From Bacteroidales bacterium UBA3653 (GTDB taxonomy: Bacteria; Bacteroidota; Bacteroidia; Bacteroidales; Paludibacteraceae): DNA of 64,000 bases. Position numbers and translations under genes: made by a program. Location: positions 1 to 64,000 of the forward strand of contig DFKE01000007.1 in the NCBI GenBank assembly GCA_002373505.1, given 5' to 3'. This document shows positions 9,133 to 16,892 of the stretch, piece by piece; within the stretch, counting starts at the first letter, position 1, and every line of letters begins with the position of its first letter. Below the pieces are notes generated by a model. It worked only from the letters and a program-made list of their open reading frames with translations. It was not told where the DNA came from and searched no databases.

Positions 9133-10017
9133 TTATAACCGGGGAAAATCTATATAGTGGTAGATAGCGCTTTCACCCATCTCCACCTTCATATACGATT
9201 GCCCGTTCTCGGAGTCCTTGGTAGCGTTGAGCACCAGGTAGTTCACTCCCTTGAAGAAAACAGACTGCCGTGCGTGCTGGTGTCCGCTCCATACCCATTC
9301 CACGCCGTATTGCGCGAAAAGCGAAGCTAATTCATAAGTCTCTTCCAATCCAAAATTGGATGTATGCCCCTGCGAGTTATCGAGTTTCCAGAAATGCGTG
9401 TGGGTAAAGACAATGATCCGGCGGTAGCCTTCTTTAGATTTCTGCTCCAGCAACTCACGCAGCCATTTGGTCTGCTTGGCACCCAACGTACCATCGCCAC
9501 TATCAAGACAGATAAAGAGGTCCAGTTTTTTTCCTCCGTTATTGGTATCGAACCAATAACAGCCGCTCTTGAAATACTCGCGATAAACTGACCATTGCTT
9601 GAAATAGAGGTCATGGTTTCCTGGGGTCACAAAGACCGTGTCCTTATCCGTCTGACCTGCGAAATGCAGGATGCTGTCCGCGCACGGAAAATTATGCTGC
9701 GCGTCGATCACGTCGCCTAAATGGATCGCTATCTTCGGAGCGGTCTCTGATCGGTATTGGTCTATGAAATAATCCAGGTTCCTGTGCGTGCCGCGTGTGA
9801 TATGGCTGTCGGTGCAGACATAGACCACATACTCGTCGTTTCCCATATCCAGACTAATCTCGCCGCGGCTGTTGTTATACGCTATGGATTGCTCAAAACG
9901 GGTGTTTACCGACTCGCCGTTGGTGGACACCAAACCGGCGATGTCCAGCACCCTCTCATCCGATGCGCATCCGCTCAACAGGACTGCGCAGATAACTATG
10001 TATAAATTCTTCTTCAT
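9133..10017 (-). CDS. calcineurin-like metallophosphoesterase lipoprotein
   Basis: The 294-residue protein starts MKKNLYIVICAVLLSGCAS, a lipoprotein signal with lipobox LSGC, so it should be anchored to a membrane outside the cytoplasm. The metallophosphoesterase motifs are complete: CTDSHIT near residue 68, HLGDVID near 98, TPGNHD near 131, FTHTHF near 204 and WSGHQHAR near 242. These supply the two-metal site of phosphodiesterases and phosphatases. Substrate unknown. It converges on the leucine-rich-repeat gene with a 3-bp gap. Upstream lies 100 bp of heptamer repeats, so any promoter is hidden there or the gene is read from upstream. Confidence 0.88.
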   Translation of the reverse strand: MKKNLYIVICAVLLSGCASDERVLDIAGLVSTNGESVNTRFEQSIAYNNSRGEISLDMGNDEYVVYVCTDSHITRGTHRNLDYFIDQYRSETAPKIAIHLGDVIDAQHNFPCADSILHFAGQTDKDTVFVTPGNHDLYFKQWSVYREYFKSGCYWFDTNNGGKKLDLFICLDSGDGTLGAKQTKWLRELLEQKSKEGYRRIIVFTHTHFWKLDNSQGHTSNFGLEETYELASLFAQYGVEWVWSGHQHARQSVFFKGVNYLVLNATKDSENGQSYMKVEMGESAIYHYIDFPRL

Positions 10018-10020
10018 TGC

Positions 10021-10122
10021 TTTTGACTTTTGACTTTCGACTTTCGACTATTTGCTTTCGACTTTAAACTCCAAAACTTCTTTCAACTATCAACTATCAA
10101 CTATCAACTATCAACTATCAAC
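10021..10122. repeat. 7-nt repeat block (TTTCGAC and CAACTAT families)
   Basis: The whole spacer between two minus-strand genes is built of 7-nt units: first TTTTGAC/TTTCGAC variants, then CAACTAT repeated. A closely related block (sharing the stretch TTTAAACTCCAAAACTTCTT) lies at 15020-15102. Confidence 0.9.
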
Positions 10123-10127
10123 TCTCT

Positions 10128-10874
10128 CTAAAACCTATAACTGAATCCCGTCCGGAAGGTAGCGCCATAGAAATTGGCATTGAGGTGGAACATTCCGGTA
10201 GGTTTGCATTGTGCCGCGAAGTTCAGCCGCCAATGCTCCGTTACATCATACCATGCGCCGATAGAAAAGAGCGGCTGCCACATACGCTCCATCTGATAAT
10301 CATCCACATTGCTGAACATAAAGGAGAGGTTCCAGTTATTATTCTGCGGACGGCAGAAAACCTCGATGCGGTACAACAGATTAAACGGCTCCACCACATA
10401 ATTATCTTCGGAATGCCAGTCGCGCGTCCAATCGTCCATTACGCGGCAGAACGAACCGATGGTAATTGACACATGATCCATGCGATATCCCACACCTACT
10501 GCGGCTACGATATCTCCGATTTTGTTTCGCGCGATAGCGCGGTACATCAGGTCTGTCTCGATAAACATCTCACCTACCGGCAGTTCGAATTTCGGCCGTA
10601 TCTGCAGCACTCCTGTATGCACATTGGCGGTAGAAAACTGCATTTTCGCCTCCATCTCAAAATGCTGATTTATCGGCATCAGGGCTTGAAGATCGATGTT
10701 GCCGTGATGTCCCCACGTAGTGTTGTAACTGTACTCTCCCAGACCCGTCACGGTGTACCGCCGCTGCCCGAAACCCGGGTTGCCGGCATACGCCACCGCT
10801 CCCGCCTCCGCTCCCGTCACCGCTCCGGCCACTGCATACGCCATCGCAGCAATAATTATCATTAGTTTTTTCAT
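10128..10874 (-). CDS. outer-membrane beta-barrel-like protein, function unknown
   Basis: The 249-residue protein starts MKKLMIIIAAMAYAVAGAVT, a signal peptide. The mature part alternates hydrophobic and polar residues, is rich in Trp, Tyr and Phe (for example LGEYSYNTTWGHHGN, IEVFCRPQNNNWNLSFMFS) and ends in an aromatic residue (TGFSYRF), as outer-membrane barrels do. No specific family is recognised. Start 10874 is preferred because the upstream extension to 10958 encodes a repeat-derived stretch and not a signal peptide. The signal peptides here, at 13917-15014 and at 15089-16627 are strikingly similar (MKxxMIIxAAM). Confidence 0.6.
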   Translation of the reverse strand: MKKLMIIIAAMAYAVAGAVTGAEAGAVAYAGNPGFGQRRYTVTGLGEYSYNTTWGHHGNIDLQALMPINQHFEMEAKMQFSTANVHTGVLQIRPKFELPVGEMFIETDLMYRAIARNKIGDIVAAVGVGYRMDHVSITIGSFCRVMDDWTRDWHSEDNYVVEPFNLLYRIEVFCRPQNNNWNLSFMFSNVDDYQMERMWQPLFSIGAWYDVTEHWRLNFAAQCKPTGMFHLNANFYGATFRTGFSYRF

Positions 10875-10909
10875 AAGCTTTTGACTTTCGACTATTTGCT
10901 TTCCCCTTT

Positions 10910-10942
10910 CCCCTCCCTTGAGGGGAGGCCGGGTGGGGTTCC
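10910..10942. repeat. G/C-rich palindrome family, copy 1
   Basis: An inverted repeat centred on TTGA (CCTCCC..GGGAGG arms) next to CCGGGTGGGG. Its reverse complement matches 26858-26886 almost base for base, and a related palindrome is translated at 28027-28045. Confidence 0.7.
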
Positions 10943-10980
10943 CCCTTTCACCTTTCAACTATCAACTTTCAACTTTCAAA
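10943..10980. repeat. 7-nt repeat block (CTTTCAA / CTATCAA)
   Basis: Heptamers CTTTCAC, CTTTCAA and CTATCAA run up to and touch the 3' end of the mutS2-like gene. Confidence 0.8.
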
Positions 10981-13336
10981 ACATCTTCACCACCGTCAGT
11001 CCTGCTCCGCCATGATTGACATCTCCGTCGCCGAACTCCAGAGCCACCTGCCCTCTCTTACGCCGTGCGTTGTTCAGTCCGTTCAGGTAGTCCCTTGTCA
11101 CCTGTTTGAGCGCGCCCGTACCGGTGCCGTGCAGGATCGTCACCTCGCCGGCACCTACCATGAGGGCATCGTCCATGTAAGCGATGAGGGCTTCCGTTGC
11201 CTCGTCCACCCGCATCCCTCGCAGGTCGAGAGTCCGTTCGAACTTCACCTTACGGGCATGGGCGATCGCCGTGGACGAACTGACAGGCGCAGCAGGAGCC
11301 TCCGCAACACCGCCTTTCAGCACCCGCAAATCCCGCAAGTCCCGCAGCACCTTCGGCGTCTTTTGACTTTCGACAGGCTCTGTCCCGTTTTGACTTTCAC
11401 CTTTCACCTTTCCCCTTTCACCTTTCACCTCTCCTTTCACCTTTCCCCTTTCAACTTCCTCCTTCAACCGCTCCACCTTGGCTCGCGCTGCCTTGGTCTT
11501 CTCTTTCTCCGCCTTGGCTTCTTTGATCTCGCGTATGGTGCGTTCGATCGTGGCGTTCGCGTTATGCAGCAATTCCTCCGCCTCCTGCCGGGCTTGCTCA
11601 ATGATAGCTCGTTTCTCTGCTTTCGCTCCGGCCAGACGTTCTTCATACTCGGCTATCTTCGCCTCCAGCTCTTTCTCGCGCAGCCGTATCTGTTGGCGTT
11701 TGCGTTCCCAATAACGCTTGTCGCGCGCTATGTCCTGCAACTGGCGGTCGTACTCGATGTGCTCTTCGCCTACCAACTCGGTGGCGTAGGCAATGATCGG
11801 CTCTCCCAACCCTGTCTGACGGGCTATCTCGATAGCGAACGAACTGCCGGCCTGACCAATAGACAGCTGGAAGAGAGGACGCATGGCGCCGCGGTCGTAA
11901 AGCATAGCGCCATTGACCACGCCGTCAGTCTCTTCCGCAAAATGCTTGAGGTTGGTGTAATGGGTTGTTATCACGCCGAACACACGCCGGCTCACCAGTT
12001 CTCGCAGTATCGCCTCCGCTATCGCACCGCCAATCATCGGCTCGGTACCGGTTCCCATCTCGTCGATGAGAAGCAGCGTCCGTTCGTCCGCCTGGCGCAG
12101 GAACTCTTTCATGTTACGCAGGTGGGACGAATAAGTGGACAGCTCATCCTGTATCGACTGTTCGTCGCCGATATCAATCATCAGCCGGTCAAAGACTCCC
12201 GCCCTGCTCTGTTCCGCCACCGGCACCAACAAACCGCATTGTAACATGTATTGCAGCAGGGCTACGGTCTTGAGACATACCGACTTGCCGCCGGCATTGG
12301 GACCGCTGATCACCAGCACATGGTTTCTCTCCGCTTCCAGACGTACCGACAGCGGTACTACTCTCTTCCCTTGCGGCGCATAATGCAGCCACAGCACCGG
12401 ATGCCGTGCTTCTACCCAGTCGAGCAACGGTCCGTTGACCAACTCCGGACGGATCGCTCCTAACGTCTGGGCAAGCGACGCCTTGGCACGTATAAAATCC
12501 ACTTCCGCCAGCATCTCCTGGGAAGCAAGAATAAGGTCTGTCCGGGGTCGCAGCTCGTCCGTCACGCTCTGTAGGATACGTATTCTCTCACGCCGCTCGG
12601 CGGACTCCAACTCGCGTATGTGATTGTTGGCTTCCACCACCTGTTGCGGCTCTATATAGACGGTCTTACCCGTCGCCGACTCGTCGTGAACGATGCCGCC
12701 TACCTTGCGTTTGAAAGCGGGTGAGACGGGTATGACGAGCCGTCCTTCGCGTATGGTAGGAGCAGCGTCGGCATCCACAAACCCGTCCGTCTTGGCTTGC
12801 CGGAGGATCGACTGCAAGGTACGTCCTACGCTGCCTTGCAGGTTCGTCATCTCCCGCCGTATGCGTGCCAGTTCGGGCGAGGCGTTGTCGGCGAGCCGTC
12901 CGTACCGGTCCAGCACATGGTCTATTGTCCGCACGATCTCTTCCAAGCCCGCATCGCTGCTACCTAATTCTTTTATCAACGCGTAGCGCTCTACGTCCAG
13001 GGACGCAAAGAATTCCTCCAACTCTGCCGCATAGCGCAGCGAATGGCGGAGGTTGTTCAGCTCCGTCTCGTCCAGAAACAGCCCCTCCACCCGCACGCGC
13101 GCCACCGCTTCACGGAGGTCGTGTATCTCGCCGCGAGGGAACGTGAGGGCAGGATCGGAGAGAACCGCACGCATCTGATCAGTCACCAGGAGCATACGGA
13201 GAATCGTCTCATAGTCGGTCTCCATCTGCATGGCCTCTACCCGTTCGCGCCCGAGGGCCGAACTGCAACGGTGCATCAACTCCTCCCTGATTACCGTAAA
13301 ATCAATCTTCTCTTCTATGTTATCCGGAAAAAACAA
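10976..13336 (-). CDS. mutS2: MutS2 (endonuclease MutS2 / ribosome-rescue ATPase)
   Basis: The ~786-residue protein has the MutS2 layout: helical N-terminal region, clamp, MutS-type ATPase with Walker A SGPNAGGKSV near residue 343 and Walker B LLIDEMGTGTEP, a long coiled coil (about 510-640), and a C-terminal Smr domain with LDLRGMRVDEA and HGTGTGALK. MutS2 proteins restrain recombination and, in some bacteria, act on collided ribosomes. No clear ATG exists at the expected N-terminus; the TTG at 13336 gives a start (FFPDNIEEKIDF) that fits the family. A TTG at 13357 lies in repeat sequence. The linker between coiled coil and Smr domain is encoded by heptamer repeats. Confidence 0.9.
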   Translation of the reverse strand: MFFPDNIEEKIDFTVIREELMHRCSSALGRERVEAMQMETDYETILRMLLVTDQMRAVLSDPALTFPRGEIHDLREAVARVRVEGLFLDETELNNLRHSLRYAAELEEFFASLDVERYALIKELGSSDAGLEEIVRTIDHVLDRYGRLADNASPELARIRREMTNLQGSVGRTLQSILRQAKTDGFVDADAAPTIREGRLVIPVSPAFKRKVGGIVHDESATGKTVYIEPQQVVEANNHIRELESAERRERIRILQSVTDELRPRTDLILASQEMLAEVDFIRAKASLAQTLGAIRPELVNGPLLDWVEARHPVLWLHYAPQGKRVVPLSVRLEAERNHVLVISGPNAGGKSVCLKTVALLQYMLQCGLLVPVAEQSRAGVFDRLMIDIGDEQSIQDELSTYSSHLRNMKEFLRQADERTLLLIDEMGTGTEPMIGGAIAEAILRELVSRRVFGVITTHYTNLKHFAEETDGVVNGAMLYDRGAMRPLFQLSIGQAGSSFAIEIARQTGLGEPIIAYATELVGEEHIEYDRQLQDIARDKRYWERKRQQIRLREKELEAKIAEYEERLAGAKAEKRAIIEQARQEAEELLHNANATIERTIREIKEAKAEKEKTKAARAKVERLKEEVERGKVKGEVKGERGKVKGESQNGTEPVESQKTPKVLRDLRDLRVLKGGVAEAPAAPVSSSTAIAHARKVKFERTLDLRGMRVDEATEALIAYMDDALMVGAGEVTILHGTGTGALKQVTRDYLNGLNNARRKRGQVALEFGDGDVNHGGAGLTVVKMF
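11389..11457 (-). repeat. 7-nt repeat translated as the MutS2 linker
   Basis: CTTTCAC/CTTTCCC heptamers (plus-strand reading) are translated on the minus strand as GKVKGEVKGERGKVKGES. Three heptamers make 21 nt, hence a 7-residue protein period. Confidence 0.9.
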
Positions 13337-13340
13337 AATT

Positions 13341-13382
13341 ATATTATCAATTATCAACTATCAATTATCAATTATCAATTTT
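13341..13382. repeat. 7-nt repeat block (CAATTAT), left of MITE-like element
   Basis: Heptamers CAATTAT/CAACTAT immediately upstream of mutS2. A matching block lies on the other side of the element at 13395-13516. Confidence 0.85.
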
Positions 13383-13394
13383 TTATGTTTATGT

Positions 13395-13516
13395 CTTTGA
13401 GTGCTTTATACTCGTAGAGTTGCGGAGTTTGGGGATAAAAACCATCTGGGAGTTTACTCACAAGTGGGTTTTAGCACCGAAGTACGCAAGAAGCTTCGCT
13501 TCTAAAGCACTCAAAG
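13395..13516. mobile_element. MITE-like element with 14-bp perfect terminal inverted repeats
   Basis: CTTTGAGTGCTTTA at 13395-13408 is repeated in reverse complement at 13503-13516. The ~120-bp interior has no gene. The element is flanked on both sides by CAATTAT heptamer arrays, as if it had entered one array. Flanking similarity extends a little further (TTTATGTTTATG / TTTATCTATG). No transposase match can be named. Confidence 0.6.
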
Positions 13517-13558
13517 GGTTTATCTATGTTTTTGTTCTTTTTTAGTGGACACTACAAA

Positions 13559-13599
13559 ATTATCAATTATCAATTATCAATTCTCAATTATCAATTATC
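13559..13599. repeat. 7-nt repeat block (CAATTAT), right of MITE-like element
   Basis: Heptamers run across the stop codon of the DUF721 gene (stop at 13595-13597). Confidence 0.85.
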
Positions 13600-13885
13600 C
13601 CCAAATTCTGCAATCTCTGATCACTTCGGCTCCGACGGCTTCGTTCAGCTTGCGCACCAACTCGAACCGGTTCTCAAACAGCTGCGCCTTGAGTGCCGCC
13701 GAGGAGACGCGTACGAAGAGCACGCCGTCCTTGACCTCCACGCTACGTGTGAGTCTTGTCACCGTGTCGCCCATCACTCTTGGCCAGGCGTCCTCTACCT
13801 GCACCTCCAGCACCGGTCCTTCCAACCCGCTCTCCCGCAGATAAGCCACGAGTGCGTCCGTCAATGAAGCAGAATTATCTTTCAT
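13595..13885 (-). CDS. DUF721 / DciA-like protein
   Basis: The 96-residue cytoplasmic protein has the DUF721 core: AWPRVMGDTVTRLTRSVEVKDG..FVRVSSAALKAQLFENRFELVRKLNEAVG. Members of this family include DciA, the loader of the replicative helicase in bacteria lacking DnaC-type loaders, and in Bacteroidetes the gene is usually a short form like this one. It lies upstream of mutS2 on the same strand, separated by a MITE-like element, and downstream of the glucosaminidase gene. The stop codon falls inside a heptamer array. Function as a helicase loader is inferred from the family only. Confidence 0.8.
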   Translation of the reverse strand: MKDNSASLTDALVAYLRESGLEGPVLEVQVEDAWPRVMGDTVTRLTRSVEVKDGVLFVRVSSAALKAQLFENRFELVRKLNEAVGAEVIRDCRIWG

Positions 13886-13921
13886 CTTTCAACTATCAAC
13901 TATCAACTATCAACTATCAAT
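13886..13921. repeat. 7-nt repeat block (CAACTAT)
   Basis: Five heptamers fill the whole gap between the DUF721 gene and the end of the glucosaminidase gene. Confidence 0.9.
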
Positions 13922-15014
13922 TTTCCCCTTTCACCTTATTCAGCAGTATCTGCTGCCTTGTCCGGAAGACGCGGACCTCCGGAGCGAAGCCGTTCAGCTG
14001 CTGCACTCTCGCCATCTGGATCCCTTCGCGCTGGCACACTTCCCACAGTGACTCGCCGGGGTGAACCCACATCAGCGTCTTCTCGGGTGCTACTTTTTTC
14101 TTTTTCGCCCCCATATAGATACGGTCGCCTGTCTTCATCTCCCGTCCCAGCGCGTCGTTCCATTCGCGCAGCAGGCGTTCGCGTACGTTAAGCCGGAAAG
14201 CCACATTGGCGTAACTGTCCCCATCGCGTGCGGAGACGTACTTCACGCCGTTGCATTTCTTAACGGGGTGCTGCAGCAGGAACAGTTTCTTCTCGTCCTT
14301 GGCGCTCAGCGGCTCCTCGTACGGCGGTTCGGGATCATGTGTGATGACTGCTATCGGCTCCGTCCTGTGCACCACTACCGGCGTTGCGGTTGAGTGCGAC
14401 CTTTGGTCGCTGTTGAGCGCGGCAGAGCCGCTGTTAAGTGCTACGCTGTTGAGTGCTGCGCTGTCACCGGTAACCCGTAACCCGTCACCCGTAACCGGTA
14501 ACCCGTCACCCGTAACCCCAAGAGTATCGAGCCGATAGTCTTCAATGATCTTAATCAACTTGGGTGCGTAGTTCTTGTCGGTAGCGTAGCCGCACGCTTT
14601 GAGGCGGTACGCCCAACCCTCGTAGTCCTCTATCGCTATCTCGAAACAGGTAGCGTACCGGGGGCGTTGGAGGAAGAGGGCATGGTCCTTGAAACTCTCG
14701 GCTGCATTCGCGTACTGCCGGAAGCACTCGCCCTTGCTGTCGTCGTCGTAATAATAGACGCCTCCGAACCATTCGCTGGTACACTTGATACCGAAGTGAT
14801 TGCGGGCGTTGACCGCTAACTCACTCGTTCCGGCAGCGGACTCCAGGAGCGCCTGCGCCATGATGATGGAGGCAGGAATGCCGTAGTCGGCTTGGTTCTG
14901 CACCGCTGTCTCTTTCCATTGCTCGATATACGCCAGGTATGTCGGGTTTTGTTTCTGCGCCGCTGCACTCATTCCGAGCACCATCGCGGCAATAATTATC
15001 ATTGCTCTTTTCAT
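13917..15014 (-). CDS. secreted glucosaminidase-domain protein with C-terminal LysM region
   Basis: The 365-residue protein starts MKRAMIIIAAMVLGMSAAA (signal peptide). Residues about 25-160 form a FlgJ/LytG-type glucosaminidase domain (GIPASIIMAQALLESAAGTSELA, with the likely catalytic Glu; NARNHFGIKC; RYATCFEIAIEDYEGWAYRLKACGYATD). The C-terminal part (about 260-365) resembles one or two LysM modules (YVSARDGDSYANVAFRLNVRERLLREWN; WVHPGESLWEVCQREGI). It should cleave or bind peptidoglycan in the periplasm. The linker (about 165-215) is repeat-encoded: heptamers give VTGDGLPVTGDG, and a second element gives SAALNSVALNSGSAALNS. The substrate bond is inferred. Confidence 0.85.
   Translation of the reverse strand: MKRAMIIIAAMVLGMSAAAQKQNPTYLAYIEQWKETAVQNQADYGIPASIIMAQALLESAAGTSELAVNARNHFGIKCTSEWFGGVYYYDDDSKGECFRQYANAAESFKDHALFLQRPRYATCFEIAIEDYEGWAYRLKACGYATDKNYAPKLIKIIEDYRLDTLGVTGDGLPVTGDGLRVTGDSAALNSVALNSGSAALNSDQRSHSTATPVVVHRTEPIAVITHDPEPPYEEPLSAKDEKKLFLLQHPVKKCNGVKYVSARDGDSYANVAFRLNVRERLLREWNDALGREMKTGDRIYMGAKKKKVAPEKTLMWVHPGESLWEVCQREGIQMARVQQLNGFAPEVRVFRTRQQILLNKVKGEN
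14389..14462 (-). repeat. CTGTTGAGTGC element translated in the glucosaminidase linker
   Basis: Repeats of GCTGTTGAGTGCTGC (about 15 nt) plus the hairpin GCGACCTTTGGTCGC. The same hairpin and neighbouring GCTGTTGAG occur untranslated at 63034-63108. Confidence 0.75.
14463..14517 (-). repeat. 7-nt repeat (GTAACCC / GTCACCC) translated in the glucosaminidase linker
   Basis: Heptamers encode VTGDGLPVTGDGLRVTGD on the minus strand. The same family is translated in the outer-membrane protein at 26021-26111. Confidence 0.9.
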
Positions 15015-15019
15015 TTTGC

Positions 15020-15102
15020 TTTCACCTATTTGCTTTCAACTTTAAACTCCAAAACTTCTTTCAACTTTCAACTATCAACTATCAACTATCAACTATCAAC
15101 TC
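15020..15102. repeat. 7-nt repeat block (TTTCAAC / CAACTAT)
   Basis: This block fills the spacer between the GH43 and glucosaminidase genes. It is nearly identical to the block at 10021-10122. Confidence 0.9.
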
Positions 15103-16627
15103 TTATCTCCACCCAATCGACGTCAAGCCATCCGGCATCATTATCCGGCCGTTTGTAGGGTGACGTACTCTCCACGCGTTCACGCACGGCATACATTCCT
15201 ACTTTGGCTCCTATCCATTCGCCGGCAACGGCTTGGAAAGGCGCACCTTGCTCTGTCCATGTCTTCTGGTCCGGAGAAAGGAAGAAACGGCACAGATGGC
15301 TCTCAGTCACTTCTATCCGGGCATACCACCATTGTCCGTCTGCCGGTACAGGCAAAGTCCTGCTCTGGCGACCATGGACGATGAGTCCTGCCTCCTCGTT
15401 ATACTTGGGGTTCTTGCCTTGCGGACGGGGCATGAAACGCACGCGAGCCGTGACAGTAAAAGCGGTGTTAGCCGGTATCTTATGCAGCAGTAAGTTCGGG
15501 GCGGTCTGGACGTCTGCGGCAGGATAAGTGAAGAGCCGGATATAATCCTTCGCCATATGCGAAGCGGAGTCGGTCTCTACAGCGAGATAATAATACTGCG
15601 CCTTACGGTTCCCGCTCCATTGCCATTCCGGCGACAAATCCCCCTTCGTACATCGTACATCTGTCCTTCGTACTTTACTTTGTCCTTCGTACATCCTTCG
15701 TACATCGTACATCTGTCCTTCGTACTTAGTAACCGGTTCTCCGTTGTTGCCTATCACCGGCCAGCCGTCCTGCCATCTCAGCGGCTGCAGGTGCACGATG
15801 CGGCCTGCCGTGCCTACGTCCTGGAAATGGTAGAACTTGTCGTCCACCCATGCCCCCTGATGCGGTGCATTGATGTCCGTCGATCCTTGTTCTAACACGC
15901 GCCGCCACTCGTACGGACCATAGACCGTCCTGCTGCGCAGACACAACTGCCAACCGGTCTTCACGCCTCCGGCGGGGCAGAAGATGTAGTAATATCCGTC
16001 TTTCTTGTGGAACTTAGGTCCCTCGCAGGTCGGGTTGTCCGGATGCCCGTCGAAGACCAACCGGTCCTCACGGATGACGGAAAGACCGTCCTGCGCGAGC
16101 TCGCATACCGCCAGTGCCGACTTGAACCCTGCGCGGCTGCCGGCAAAAGCATGCACGAGATAGCAACGCCCGTCGCTGTCCCATAGCGGACAGGGGTCGA
16201 TGAGACCTTTGCCGCGTTTGACCAGCACCGCCGGTTCCCATCGGCAGGGGATTGTCTTGGTCTTCTCCGAACGGATACAGAAGATACCTATGTCCGGGTC
16301 GCCGTAGTAGATATAGAAACGCCCTTGGTGGTGTCGTATAGACGGAGCCCACACGCCGCATCCGGCGGGACAGGCGTCCAGATGACCGTAGCCGGGCACG
16401 GTGTCCGGCAAAGCGGCATCGACGATCGTCCACTCCACCCCGTCTCGGGAGTGCAGTATCTGCAGCCCCGGTATGCAGGCGAAAGTGCTGTAGGTCATGT
16501 AGTAGTTCTTACCTACGCGTATCACGTCCGGGTCGGAATAGTCGTACGGCAGGATCGGATTTGTCCACCCTGCCGCCGCACTCATCGCAACCACCATCGC
16601 TGCAAAAAATATCATTAGCTTTTTCAT
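15089..16627 (-). CDS. secreted glycoside hydrolase family 43 (GH43) protein
   Basis: The 512-residue protein starts MKKLMIFFAAMVVAMSAAAG (signal peptide; start 16627 chosen over 16633). It has the five-bladed propeller landmarks of GH43: NPILPYDYSDPDVIRVGKNYY (base Asp), KGLIDPCPLWDSDGRCYLVHA (pKa-tuning Asp) and NPTCEGPKFHKKDGYYYIF (acid Glu), the last near residue 200. Residues about 340-510 form a C-terminal beta-sandwich as in many arabinofuranosidase/xylosidase GH43 enzymes. Expected activity is removal of arabinose or xylose side groups from plant polysaccharide. A heptamer array is translated between the two domains (about residues 300-328). Its own promoter lies at 16650-16680. Confidence 0.9.
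   Translation of the reverse strand: MKKLMIFFAAMVVAMSAAAGWTNPILPYDYSDPDVIRVGKNYYMTYSTFACIPGLQILHSRDGVEWTIVDAALPDTVPGYGHLDACPAGCGVWAPSIRHHQGRFYIYYGDPDIGIFCIRSEKTKTIPCRWEPAVLVKRGKGLIDPCPLWDSDGRCYLVHAFAGSRAGFKSALAVCELAQDGLSVIREDRLVFDGHPDNPTCEGPKFHKKDGYYYIFCPAGGVKTGWQLCLRSRTVYGPYEWRRVLEQGSTDINAPHQGAWVDDKFYHFQDVGTAGRIVHLQPLRWQDGWPVIGNNGEPVTKYEGQMYDVRRMYEGQSKVRRTDVRCTKGDLSPEWQWSGNRKAQYYYLAVETDSASHMAKDYIRLFTYPAADVQTAPNLLLHKIPANTAFTVTARVRFMPRPQGKNPKYNEEAGLIVHGRQSRTLPVPADGQWWYARIEVTESHLCRFFLSPDQKTWTEQGAPFQAVAGEWIGAKVGMYAVRERVESTSPYKRPDNDAGWLDVDWVEIRVDS
15643..15727 (-). repeat. 7-nt repeat (CGTACAT / CCTTCGT) translated in the GH43 interdomain linker
   Basis: About 12 heptamers with variants encode the Arg/Lys/Tyr-rich linker KYEGQMYDVRRMYEGQSKVR and following residues. 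The same family is translated at 16971-17004. Confidence 0.88.
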
Positions 16628-16649
16628 AGGCATTTGACTTTCGCGGCTG

Positions 16650-16680
16650 CAAAGGTACTGCTTTTTTTCGACATATGCAA
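16650..16680 (-). promoter_or_regulatory. promoter of the GH43 gene (Bacteroides type)
   Basis: Reading the minus strand: TTG at 16680-16678, 20-base gap, TACCTTTG at 16657-16650. The start codon is at 16627. Confidence 0.75.
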
Positions 16681-16736
16681 GAAAAAACAGAAAAATGTTA
16701 TCGGAGTCCCGAGATACCCCGCCATCTCTCGAAAAC

Positions 16737-16813
16737 GGTTCGATAATGATTCGACAATGACTCGGTAATGACCGCTAAACGAGTCGTAAATGAGTCGTAA
16801 ATGAGTCGTGAGT
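16737..16813. repeat. 11-nt phased array, 7 units
   Basis: Seven consecutive 11-base units (GGTTCGATAAT drifting to GAGTCGTAAAT) lie exactly end to end, 57 bp upstream of the -33 element of the GH43 promoter. The unit matches the arrays at 25417 and 61546. Confidence 0.9.
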
Positions 16814-16849
16814 AAAAAAGCAGACCCATGCGGATGCATGAGCCTGCTT
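16814..16849 (-). terminator. terminator of the 2204-residue protein gene
   Basis: On the minus strand, AAGCAG...CTGCTT arms with an inner CATGCA/TGCATG stem are followed by a T-run (plus-strand AAAAAA at 16814). It lies 44 bases after the stop codon. Confidence 0.75.
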
Positions 16850-16892
16850 GAAGATATAGCAACACTATTACTTCTTATCCACAAGGGCGCGT

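Noticed and set aside
13341..13599. Possible CRISPR array
   Set aside because: Units are 7 bases without spacers of constant length; no cas genes in the window. The same applies to the 11- and 15-nt arrays.
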